Part shown: positions 26,646 to 34,386 of the stretch, one piece after another
Position numbering within the stretch: the stretch's first letter is position 1
Layout of the letters: every line of letters starts with the position of its first letter
DNA from: Burkholderiales bacterium 67-32
Lineage (GTDB): Bacteria; Pseudomonadota; Gammaproteobacteria; Burkholderiales; Burkholderiaceae_B
DNA: 64,000 nucleotides
Direction of reading: 5' to 3'
NCBI GenBank assembly: GCA_001898625.1
Contig: MKUP01000023.1
Coordinates: 186,001-250,000 of the forward strand
The notes under the pieces: model-generated
What the model was told of the DNA's origin: nothing
The model's database searches: none
Seen by the model: the letters and a program-made list of their open reading frames with translations, nothing else
Program-made: the position numbers and the translations under genes

Positions 26646-27617
26646 ATGAAAACGATCCGATGGTGGGGGCTGGCCGCGATGATGGCGCTGGGCCCGCTCG
26701 CATACGGGCAGGCGCCCTATCCGTCGCATCCGATCCGGGTGGTCGTTCCGTTCGGGGCGGGCGGGACGCCGGATACGGTGGCGCGGCAACTGGCCGCCGA
26801 GATGGACAAGCGGTTGAAGACCCGCGTGGTGGTGGACAACAAGCCCGGCGCCAACGGCGTCATCGGAGCGGCCGACGTGGCCAAGGCCGCGCCCGACGGC
26901 TACACCTTGCTGCACGTGACGACGTCGTTCGTCATCAATCCCTATGTCTACAAGAAGCTGCCCTACGACATCGGCAAGGATTTCGTGCCGGTGGTGAACG
27001 TGGCGACGGGCACGGGGTACCTGCTGATGGTCAATCCCGCGCTGCCGGTGCGCACGGTGGCCGAACTGGTCGACTATGGCCGCAAGGCCGCCAAGCCGAT
27101 CACCTATTCGTCGCCGGGCATCGGCAATACCCTGCACCTGGCGGGTGAACTGTTCGCCGCGCGTGCCGGCATGAGCATGCTGCACGTGCCGTACAAGAGC
27201 GCGTCGCAGGCGTTGAACGCGGTGGCGGCGGGCGACGTGGACATCATGTTCATCCCGCCGACGATCGCGCTGCCCTATGTCCAGTCGGGCAAGGTGCGCC
27301 CCCTGGGCTTCACCGGCGAACAGCGCACGCCCGAGTATCCCGATGCGCCGACCATGGCGCAGGCGGGCGTTGCCGACTTCGTGCTGCCGGCGGCCTGGCA
27401 GGGCCTGTTCGCACCGGCCGGAACGCCGCAGGCGGCGATCGACACGATCGCCGCCACGGTGCGCGACATCGTCGCCCAGCCGGCGTTCGCCAAGATGCTG
27501 CGCGACGGCGGCTATGAACCCGACCCGCGCGCCGGCAAGGCATTCGCCGAACTGGTGCGCGCCGATTCAGCCCGCTATGCCGAAGCCGTCAAGCGTGCCG
27601 GCATCGAAGCCCAATGA
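26646..27617 (+). CDS. Bug/TctC-family periplasmic solute-binding protein
   Basis: A 323-residue Bug receptor with ribosome site AAGGAGAGGCA before ATG 26646. The signal peptide MKTIRWWGLAAMMALGPLAY ends near GQAPYP. Family blocks are VVVPFGAGGTPDTVAR, VVVDNKPGANGVIGA, APDGYTLLHV and HVPYKSASQALNAVAAGDVD. It is the first gene under the GntR operators and is followed by a deacetylase-like and an SDR gene, which should act on the imported compound. It uses the GTPDTVAR loop, different from the AGFND pair at 13.4-16.5 kb, so a different ligand class is expected. Confidence 0.9.
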   Translation: MKTIRWWGLAAMMALGPLAYGQAPYPSHPIRVVVPFGAGGTPDTVARQLAAEMDKRLKTRVVVDNKPGANGVIGAADVAKAAPDGYTLLHVTTSFVINPYVYKKLPYDIGKDFVPVVNVATGTGYLLMVNPALPVRTVAELVDYGRKAAKPITYSSPGIGNTLHLAGELFAARAGMSMLHVPYKSASQALNAVAAGDVDIMFIPPTIALPYVQSGKVRPLGFTGEQRTPEYPDAPTMAQAGVADFVLPAAWQGLFAPAGTPQAAIDTIAATVRDIVAQPAFAKMLRDGGYEPDPRAGKAFAELVRADSARYAEAVKRAGIEAQ

Positions 27618-27648
27618 TCCGATGACTCTGATCGAACGAGGAACCAAC

Positions 27649-28551
27649 ATGGATGTATTGAACCTGCACGCCGGCGCGACCGAGATCCATCCGCCCGCCG
27701 GCTTCCTGCTGCCCGGTGGCAAGCGCATCGGCGTGGTTTTCCGCATGGCCTACGAGTGGTGGTCGGACGGCGCGTGGCCCGGCATCGGCCCCATGGGCAA
27801 TCCGCTCAAAGGCGGTATCCCTGACTTGAACGCGGTCGGCTGGGCCGAGTACGGCCACCGGCGCGGTGTGCATCGCGTGCTGGAGGCGCTGGCCCGCAAC
27901 GGCGTCCGGGCCTCGATCCTGGTGAGCGGGATCATGGCCGAGCGCTATCCGGAAGAGGTCAAGGGCATCGCCCAGGCCGGCCACGACGTGGTCGCGCATT
28001 CGTATGCGATGGACGTGATCCCCGCCTATCTGGACGAGGCGCAGGAGCGCGACAACATCCGCCGCACGACCGACCTGATCGCGGCGGCGACGGGTCAGAC
28101 GCCGCTGGGGTGGATCAGCCCGCGTGGTACGCCCAGCCATCGCACGGCGCGCCTGCTGGCGCAGGCCGGCTATCTCTGGCATGGCGATACGCTGAACGAC
28201 GACATGCCCTACCTGGTCGACTTCGGCGGCCACGCGATCGTGGCCGTGCCCGGCACCATGGAGGTGAACGACCTGCCGCTGGTGATGCGCCATGGCCAGC
28301 CGCCCAGCGCCATGGTGGACATCTTCGAGGACTGGCTCGACTACGTCCGCAAGTGGGAGCGCACGCCGCAGAAGATCGATCCCACGGTGCATGCCCACGT
28401 ATGCGGGCGCCCGGCGGGGATGGCGGCGTTCCAGCGGCTGCTGGAGATCGCCACGGCGGCGGATGACATCTGGATAGGCACGCGCGCCGAACTTGCCCGG
28501 CATCTGATGCAGGCCATCGGCCGGCCTGTGCCGGTCCACCAACAGGCGTAG
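27649..28551 (+). CDS. Polysaccharide deacetylase (NodB-fold / PuuE-like) family protein
   Basis: A 300-residue protein with the carbohydrate esterase 4/NodB fold. The N-terminal strand IGVVFRMAYEWWSDG occupies the place of the usual T-F-D-D motif, followed by LEALARNGVRASILVSG (T/F-V-x-G strand), HDVVAHSYAMDVIPAYL with the H-x-x-x-H type metal site, and SPRGTPSHRTARLLAQAGYLWHGD. The classic first Asp-Asp is not present as TFDD, as in PuuE allantoinase-like members that act on cyclic amides. It probably is a cytoplasmic C-N hydrolase for the ligand of the Bug receptor. No signal peptide is seen. Confidence 0.75.
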   Translation: MDVLNLHAGATEIHPPAGFLLPGGKRIGVVFRMAYEWWSDGAWPGIGPMGNPLKGGIPDLNAVGWAEYGHRRGVHRVLEALARNGVRASILVSGIMAERYPEEVKGIAQAGHDVVAHSYAMDVIPAYLDEAQERDNIRRTTDLIAAATGQTPLGWISPRGTPSHRTARLLAQAGYLWHGDTLNDDMPYLVDFGGHAIVAVPGTMEVNDLPLVMRHGQPPSAMVDIFEDWLDYVRKWERTPQKIDPTVHAHVCGRPAGMAAFQRLLEIATAADDIWIGTRAELARHLMQAIGRPVPVHQQA

Positions 28552-28563
28552 GCGGGGAGACTC

Positions 28564-29343
28564 ATGGATTTGCAGATTCGCGGCCGAAAGGCCATCGTGT
28601 GCGCGTCCACCCGCGGGTTGGGGCGGGCGTGCGCCGCTTCGCTGGCGCGCGAGGGCGTGCACGTCGTGATCAACGGGCGGTCGCCGGATTCGGCCGCCGC
28701 TGCGGCCAAGGAACTGGCCGCCGAAACCGGTGGTGTCGTGCGCGCGGTCGCGGCGGACATCAACACCGACGCGGGCCGTGCTGCGCTGGTGTCGGCGTGC
28801 CCGGATGCCGACATCCTGGTGACGAACAACGAGGGGCCGGCGCCGGGCCGCTTCGTGGATTGGGAACGCGAGGACTACCTGCGCGCGATCGAAGCCAACA
28901 TGCTGGCGCCCGCCCTGCTGATACGTGCGGTGTTGCCCGGCATGCGGGCCAGGGGATTCGGCCGCATCGTCAACATCACTTCGGCCATGGTGAAGTCGCC
29001 CAGCCCGGCCATGGGCTTGTCGACGTCCGCGCGCACCGGCCTGACGGCATTGTGCAAGGCCATCTCGCGCGAGGTGGTCGCCGACAACGTCACCATCAAC
29101 AACCTGCTGCCCGAGCGTTTCGACACCGACCGCCAGCGCTTCATGGCCGAGCGCATGGTGCGCGAGCAAGGCCTGAGCTATGAAGAAGCGAGGCAGCGCA
29201 TCGTCGATACCATCGCGGCCGGCCGGCTGGGGCAGCCGAGGGAGTTCGGCGATGCCTGCGCCTTCCTATGCAGCGTGCAGGCGGGCTATCTGTCGGGGCA
29301 GAACCTGCAATTGGATGGAGGATCGTATCGCGGCGTGTTCTGA
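28564..29343 (+). CDS. SDR family oxidoreductase with altered Tyr-Lys site
   Basis: A 259-residue short-chain dehydrogenase/reductase. The cofactor motif is ASTRGLGRA (residues 14-22, TGxxxGxG type), the NNAG block reads TNNEGPAPG, and S140 is the catalytic serine in NITSAM. Where Y-x-x-x-K is expected, the sequence reads S153-T-S-A-R157, so the catalytic Tyr and Lys are both missing. The block TINNLLPERFDTDR is typical of a FabG-like subfamily that also lacks this Tyr. It may bind NAD(P) without classic SDR chemistry. It is the third gene of the GntR-linked operon, 12 nt after the deacetylase gene. Confidence 0.82.
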   Translation: MDLQIRGRKAIVCASTRGLGRACAASLAREGVHVVINGRSPDSAAAAAKELAAETGGVVRAVAADINTDAGRAALVSACPDADILVTNNEGPAPGRFVDWEREDYLRAIEANMLAPALLIRAVLPGMRARGFGRIVNITSAMVKSPSPAMGLSTSARTGLTALCKAISREVVADNVTINNLLPERFDTDRQRFMAERMVREQGLSYEEARQRIVDTIAAGRLGQPREFGDACAFLCSVQAGYLSGQNLQLDGGSYRGVF

Positions 29344-29456
29344 ACGGTCCCGCCGGCAAAGACCGCTCGGTTTTCTTCACAGGATCCTGTGATGCGCCGG
29401 GCGGTGCGATTTTCGAGAATGCCGACATTGCCTATTCATTCAGTAAGGAGTCGAGC

Positions 29457-30401
29457 ATGTCGAAATCGTTGACCGTACTTTGCGCCGCCTTGATGGCGGC
29501 GTCGCTGGCCGCCTGCGGGGGAGGCGGTGGCGATGACTCGGGCAGTGGTGGCGGCGGGGGCGGCGGTGGTGGAGGTGGCGGCGACAGCAAGACGCTCAGC
29601 GAGAAACAGATCTGGTACGGCCACGAGACGGCGTTCTCGGCCGTGTCCCTGCACCAGGCGTTCGAACCCATGCTCGAGAACGGGATCGTCATCGGCCGGG
29701 ACGGCACGCCCGAGTGCCTGGACGGCGGGACGGTCTCGGGCGTCTGGACCGATGCGGATGACAGCGGCACCCTGTCGGCCGGGGACTCGGTGGCATTGAC
29801 CATGAACGACTGTCGCGTGTCCGACAACGGCATTCCGTTCACGGGCAAGGCGACGGTCGATTTCGACGAGGTGGAGGGCGATCTGCTGGAAGAGGAGTCG
29901 GACTGGACGCTGGCCGCCAGAGTCGCGTTGGGGGAGGGCGCGTCGTTCGATGGGACGTCCGCGTCGGGAACGGCTTCCGTGAGGGCATCCAACGACGTGA
30001 GTTCTGCCGCGCCCAAGGGGCAGCGCGCCGAGTTCAACATTCCCGCGATCGTCCTGACGGAGGACGGCGGCGCCTTGACGATGAAGTTCAAGGATTACAC
30101 CGTGGCCGTGGCCTACGATCCCAAGGCGGATGCCGATACCTATTCGCGCATCTCGTTCTCGGTCAGCGGCTCGGATCCCGTGCTCGGCCCCGACTATGCC
30201 TACGACGCGAGCATGACCGAGACGGTGCTTTTCTCGCATGAGGCGGGTGGTTTCCTGGCGGGTGCGTTCGCTACGAAGACCGCGGCCGAAACCATCACCA
30301 CCCGCTTCGTGGCGAATGGCAACGCGCCGGGCACCGTCACCTTCTCGTCCAGCCTGGGCGGCAGCAAGACGATGACCTATCGGGAGTTCGACGACCTGTA
30401 A
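29457..30401 (+). CDS. Putative lipoprotein with poly-glycine linker
   Basis: A 314-residue secreted protein of unknown function. The lipobox SLAAC puts the lipidated Cys at residue 20. It is followed directly by a Gly/Ser/Asp stretch of about 24 residues (21-43), most likely a flexible tether, then a soluble domain with paired Cys at C-L-D-G-G and N-D-C-R. Ribosome site AAGGAG lies 7 nt before ATG 29457. I do not recognise the main domain; beta-strand-rich content is suggested by alternating hydrophobic residues. It is separated by 113 nt from the SDR gene and could be transcribed alone. Confidence 0.75.
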   Translation: MSKSLTVLCAALMAASLAACGGGGGDDSGSGGGGGGGGGGGGDSKTLSEKQIWYGHETAFSAVSLHQAFEPMLENGIVIGRDGTPECLDGGTVSGVWTDADDSGTLSAGDSVALTMNDCRVSDNGIPFTGKATVDFDEVEGDLLEEESDWTLAARVALGEGASFDGTSASGTASVRASNDVSSAAPKGQRAEFNIPAIVLTEDGGALTMKFKDYTVAVAYDPKADADTYSRISFSVSGSDPVLGPDYAYDASMTETVLFSHEAGGFLAGAFATKTAAETITTRFVANGNAPGTVTFSSSLGGSKTMTYREFDDL

Positions 30402-30407
30402 TCGCGA

Positions 30408-31502
30408 TCAGTCCCCCGGCGTCAGCAGGCCCAGGTGTCCCATTAGCCGGACCAGGTCTGCCTGCCGCCGGGTCTGGGTCTTGTCGAAGATCGACCGCAA
30501 CTGCGTGCGCAGCGTGTTGAGCGAAACGCCCAGCGTTTCGGCAACGGTGGGCAGCGGGTCGTCGTGCCGGGCCAGGTGATGGGCCAGGCGGATTTCCGCG
30601 GGCGTCAGCCGGAACAGGGTACGCAGCAGCGTGCCCCTCGGGGTGGGCCGCCACTGCGGCCCCTGCGCGGCGACCAGCGCCAGGGCGTCGCCGCCGCGCA
30701 GGTCCTGGGTGAGTGGACATGGCAGGACGATGAGCCGGCCGCCGTCCGGCAACGCCAGCGAGCCGGCCGACGGCGCCTCGGCGCCGTGGCCGCAGGCCCT
30801 GTCCAGTAGCCGGCGGATGGGCTGGGGCAGGCTGGAGGCGCGGAGGCCCAGGGGGCAGTCGGGCTGTTGCAGCCAGATGCCGCCCAGGTGGTTGGACTGC
30901 ACGATGCGGCCACGCGCGGAACAGACCAGTAGCGGGAAACCGAGCCGGTCCAGCATGTGCCGCAGAAGCAGCGATTCGGCCTGTTGCTGGCGGAATCGAA
31001 GTTGCAGGTGCAAGGTGGTGCGAAGATGGGGCAGCACGGCATGCATCAACCGGGTTTCATCGTCGCTCAGTTGCGGACGGCCGTGTTCTCTTTGCACGGA
31101 AAAGGTGTAGATGCGCTCTTCGTCCTGCCCCAGCGGGAGCAAGGCATAGGTGCCCAGGCCGTTCGGTTTCAGGAATTCCTGGTAGAAGGGGTCGCGCTGC
31201 AGGCGCGCCTGGCCATGGAATTCGTAGTCCAGGTAGATGCGGCCCGCGGCAAGCAGCGGCAACGCGGCCCGGCCAGGGTCCAGGTCCTGCATCTCGTTGA
31301 AATGCGCGACCATCGCGGGCGGCATGCCGATCAGCTCGTCGAGTTCCAGCGAGTCGGTGGGCGTGTGCAGAGCCACCTGCCCGGCGCTGGCCGCGCCGAG
31401 CGACAGGCTGATGTCCCGCAGCGATTGCCGCCATTGGTCCTGCGAAAGTACGCCGTCATAAAGCCGCTCCAGCAAATGGAGCGCTGTCCCGTTCGTGTCC
31501 AT
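30408..31502 (-). CDS. LuxR-type HTH transcriptional regulator with N-terminal sensor region
   Basis: A 364-residue protein. The C-terminal LuxR HTH is LTPAEIRLAHHLARHDDPLP followed by VAETLGVSLNTLRTQLRSIF and KTQTRRQADLVRLM (about 295-355), close to the GerE fold. The N-terminal 290 residues are a sensor-like region with RFRQQQAESLLLRHMLDRL linking to a PAS-like segment (LGFPLLVCSARGRIVQSN). No phosphoacceptor receiver motif is visible, so it senses by ligand or in an unknown way. It converges on the poly-Gly lipoprotein with a 6-nt gap. Its target is unknown. Start MDTNGTALHL was chosen over longer versions lacking similarity. Confidence 0.8.
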   Translation of the reverse strand: MDTNGTALHLLERLYDGVLSQDQWRQSLRDISLSLGAASAGQVALHTPTDSLELDELIGMPPAMVAHFNEMQDLDPGRAALPLLAAGRIYLDYEFHGQARLQRDPFYQEFLKPNGLGTYALLPLGQDEERIYTFSVQREHGRPQLSDDETRLMHAVLPHLRTTLHLQLRFRQQQAESLLLRHMLDRLGFPLLVCSARGRIVQSNHLGGIWLQQPDCPLGLRASSLPQPIRRLLDRACGHGAEAPSAGSLALPDGGRLIVLPCPLTQDLRGGDALALVAAQGPQWRPTPRGTLLRTLFRLTPAEIRLAHHLARHDDPLPTVAETLGVSLNTLRTQLRSIFDKTQTRRQADLVRLMGHLGLLTPGD

Positions 31503-31627
31503 CGATATATGAGTTTTGTGTTCAGACGGACCGCCGTGGCCGCAGATGCCGGGCGGAAGGCCTGGGATGTGTCGAAGGGTAACGGCCACCATAGCCGCAA
31601 ACGAGAGGCAAGCGCAACCTTTGCGTT

Positions 31628-32557
31628 CTAGACGGGGCTGCCCAGTTCTCCCAGCCGCGCCGCGATCATGTCCACGCAGGCCTGGACGATGGGGCCGGTT
31701 TCGTCGACGTACCGGCGGCTGGCCGCGTCCGGTGCTTGCCGGCGAACGATGAACAGCGTGATGTGCATGCCCGGGTCGGTGATGGGGCGCGCGATGACCT
31801 CGCCTCGCTCCAGCTCGCGGACGATGGCGCCCAGCGGCATGACGGCCGCCGCCGCGCCGCGCAGCACCAGGTCGCGCTGGCTGGTGATGGAATGCGTTTC
31901 GCACTGGATGCGGGGCTGCGCGCCTTTCTCGAAGGCGCTGGCCTCGACCAGCCGGCGCGCGACATCGCGTTCGTTGCCCAGCACCAGCTCGTGCGCCAGC
32001 ACGTCGTCCATGGTGACGGGGCCGGTGGACGGCGCCAGATCGGCCCGGACCGTCAGCAGCAGTTGTTCCTTCAGCACCGGGGTCGTGGACAGGCCGGGGC
32101 GGGGCGCCACGGAATAGGCCAGCGCGGCATCGATGTCCTTGCGTTCGAGCGCGTCCACTAGCAGGAAGCTCGGGTTCTCGTACAGTTGCAGGTCGATGTG
32201 GGGGTACCGGCGCTTGAGGGTCAGCAGCAGGTCCGAGCCGATCAGCAGCATGATGCTGGAGGTCAGCCCCAGGTTGAAGCGGATCGGCGCGGCCTGGTCG
32301 GCGCGCCGCACGTCATCCTGGGTGCGCGCGACCAGCTCGAAGATCTGGCGCGACCGTTCCAGCAGCAGGCTGCCGGCCGGCGTCGGGTCCACGCCGCGCG
32401 AATGCCGCGACAGCAGGGGGACGCCCAGGGCCGCCTCGAGCTCGCGCATGTGCGTGCCCAGGGCCGGCTGGGCGATGTGGAGCTGTTCGGCGGCGCGGGT
32501 GATGTTTCTCGTCTCCACGACCTTGGCGAAGTACTCGAGTCGCTTCAGCGTGATCAT
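31628..32557 (-). CDS. LysR family transcriptional regulator
   Basis: A 309-residue LysR-type regulator. The HTH is LEYFAKVVETRNITRAAEQL followed by HIAQPALGTHMRELEAALG. The effector domain has FNLGLTSSIMLLIGSDLLL and LVLRGAAAAVMPLGAIV. It is on the same strand and downstream of the isochorismatase-Bug pair, after a 78-nt gap, and is the best candidate for their control. The 125-bp gap to the LuxR gene downstream has no further gene or clear motif. Confidence 0.9.
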   Translation of the reverse strand: MITLKRLEYFAKVVETRNITRAAEQLHIAQPALGTHMRELEAALGVPLLSRHSRGVDPTPAGSLLLERSRQIFELVARTQDDVRRADQAAPIRFNLGLTSSIMLLIGSDLLLTLKRRYPHIDLQLYENPSFLLVDALERKDIDAALAYSVAPRPGLSTTPVLKEQLLLTVRADLAPSTGPVTMDDVLAHELVLGNERDVARRLVEASAFEKGAQPRIQCETHSITSQRDLVLRGAAAAVMPLGAIVRELERGEVIARPITDPGMHITLFIVRRQAPDAASRRYVDETGPIVQACVDMIAARLGELGSPV

Positions 32558-32635
32558 AGGCGGCAGGCATGGGGGGATTCCGCCCTATAGTAGGCCGATT
32601 CCGCCGCGGCCGGCACCGCGGCGGAAGGCGTCGGG

Positions 32636-33601
32636 CTATTGCGTCCCGGCCAGTCCCGCGCGCTGGACCATGCCGCTGAACCGGTCGATCTCGCGCCGCA
32701 TGTAGTCCCCGTATTCGGCCAGGACGCGACCGTCGGGAACGATGCCCAGGTCGGCCAGCTTGCGCCGCACGTCGGGCTGGGCCACGGCGTGGCGGGCGGC
32801 ATCGGCCAGTTTGCGTAGGTGCTCGGGCGGTGTCCCGCGGGGCGCGAGCAGGCCGATGTCGGCGGTGAAGACGTAGCCGGGCAGGCCGCTTTCCTCCAGC
32901 GTCGGCACGTCGGGCAACTGCGCGACGCGCGCCTTGCTGGTTACGCCCAGGAACCGCAGGCGGCCCGCGCGTACCAGACCCTCGATCGAAGGCAGGCCGG
33001 CCAGCAGCATGTCGGCCGTTCCCGCCGCGACGGGGGCGGACGGTTGCTCGCGGAACGGAACGTGCATGATGTCGATGCCGGCCGAGCGCCGGATTTCCTC
33101 GAACATGACGTGGTGCAGCGAACCTATGCCTATGGTGCCGTAGGTGAGCTTGCCCGGAGCGGCCTTGGCCTGCGCCACCATCTCCTGGAACGAGTTGGCC
33201 TTCAGCGAGGGGCCGGCCGTCAGGAACAGTTGGGCCGCGCCCAGGAAGGCGATCGGCTCGAAACTGTCCATGCCCTGGTAGGGCAGCTTCTTGTACAGCG
33301 TGGGGTTGATGGTGAGCGGGCTGGAATCGGCCACCAGCAGGGTGTAGCCGTCGGGGTTGGCCTTGGCCACCGATTCCAGGGCGATGATGCTGCCCGCGCC
33401 GGTCTTGTTCTCGACGGCGATGGGCTGCCCCAGCGAGGCGGACATGTGCTGGCCCACCAGGCGCGCGATGACGTCGGGCACGCCACCGGTCGGGGCGGCC
33501 ACCACCAACTTGATCGGACGGCTGGGAAACCCGGCGTCGGCATGGCCCGCGGCGGGGGATACCGCCAGCAGCAGGGCGGCGAGAAGGCGTATCGTTTTCA
33601 T
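32636..33601 (-). CDS. Bug/TctC-family periplasmic solute-binding protein
   Basis: A 321-residue Bug receptor. The signal peptide MKTIRLLAALLLAVSPAAG ends near ADAGFP. Blocks are LVVAAPTGGVPDVIAR, IAVENKTGAGSIIAL, PDGYTLLVAD and HVPFREQPSAPVAAGTADM. It has the rarer A-P-T-G-G-V-P-D-V loop and HVPFR instead of the usual V-P-Y-K, so its ligand is probably unlike that of the other six. It starts 1 nt after the stop of the isochorismatase-family gene, so the two are cotranslated. The gene order hydrolase, receptor, LysR suggests uptake and breakdown of an amide- or ester-containing acid. Confidence 0.9.
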   Translation of the reverse strand: MKTIRLLAALLLAVSPAAGHADAGFPSRPIKLVVAAPTGGVPDVIARLVGQHMSASLGQPIAVENKTGAGSIIALESVAKANPDGYTLLVADSSPLTINPTLYKKLPYQGMDSFEPIAFLGAAQLFLTAGPSLKANSFQEMVAQAKAAPGKLTYGTIGIGSLHHVMFEEIRRSAGIDIMHVPFREQPSAPVAAGTADMLLAGLPSIEGLVRAGRLRFLGVTSKARVAQLPDVPTLEESGLPGYVFTADIGLLAPRGTPPEHLRKLADAARHAVAQPDVRRKLADLGIVPDGRVLAEYGDYMRREIDRFSGMVQRAGLAGTQ

Positions 33602-33602
33602 G

Positions 33603-34256
33603 TCAGGCCTCCACCGGTTGCGCGATGCGCGCGAGATGGGCGATGACCTCGTCCAGCGGGACGACGTCGCCATATTTCGCATCCATGTCGAGCAGGCTCT
33701 GGCGATGGGCCGCGCCCGACCGGTCGCCCACGGCCTCGGGCGCGATGATGGGGCGAAAGCCGCTCTGCACCGCGTCCACCACCGTCGCCCGTACGCAGCC
33801 GCTGGTGGTGCAGCCGGTCACGATGACGGTGTCCACGCCCTGCGAGACCAGGCGCGCGGCCAAGTCAGTGCCGGCGAAGCAGCTCGCGTATTTCTTGGAC
33901 ATGATCGAGTCGCCGTCCACGGTGTCCAGGCGCGGATCGAGGCGGACGTTGTCGCTGCCTTCCATCAGGCTGGCCATGCCGCCCATCTTCTTCTGCCAGA
34001 CGCCGGCGTCCGACAGATCGGCCCGGTAGCCCACCGTGAAGAAATGGATGGGCGCGTCGATTCGGCGGCACGCGGCGACGAGACGGTTGGTGGCGAGCAC
34101 CGCCTGCTCCAGGTCGGCGCCCAGGGGCTGCGCCGGGTCCGTGAAGCCGCGGATCATGTCGACGACGATCAGCGCGCAGTGGCGCCCGAAACCGATGCGC
34201 CGGCCGAAGCCTTTCTCCTTGAACAGGGGGTCGTCGATCTGCAAATCCTGGTCCAT
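33603..34256 (-). CDS. Isochorismatase-family cysteine hydrolase
   Basis: A 217-residue cysteine hydrolase. The Asp-Lys-Cys triad is seen in VVDMIRGFTDP, SKKYASCF and VTGCTTSGCVRATVVDA, with the cis-peptide region typical of N-carbamoylsarcosine amidohydrolase and maleamate amidase (NicF-like). This fits hydrolysis of a carboxamide or carbamoyl group, not isochorismate itself. A strong ribosome site GGAGGAG precedes the ATG at 34256. It is the first gene of a minus-strand operon with the Bug receptor. Confidence 0.88.
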   Translation of the reverse strand: MDQDLQIDDPLFKEKGFGRRIGFGRHCALIVVDMIRGFTDPAQPLGADLEQAVLATNRLVAACRRIDAPIHFFTVGYRADLSDAGVWQKKMGGMASLMEGSDNVRLDPRLDTVDGDSIMSKKYASCFAGTDLAARLVSQGVDTVIVTGCTTSGCVRATVVDAVQSGFRPIIAPEAVGDRSGAAHRQSLLDMDAKYGDVVPLDEVIAHLARIAQPVEA

Positions 34257-34386
34257 TTCTCCTCCATGGAATGTGAACGGCCACTCGGTGGCTCTGGAGG
34301 AGAATTGGACCGCGCGGGAGGCGGCCCTGTCCAAGACGGGTTTCGGCTGGAAGCCATACGCCGGGGGTATGGCTGGCGCCGGCGGG

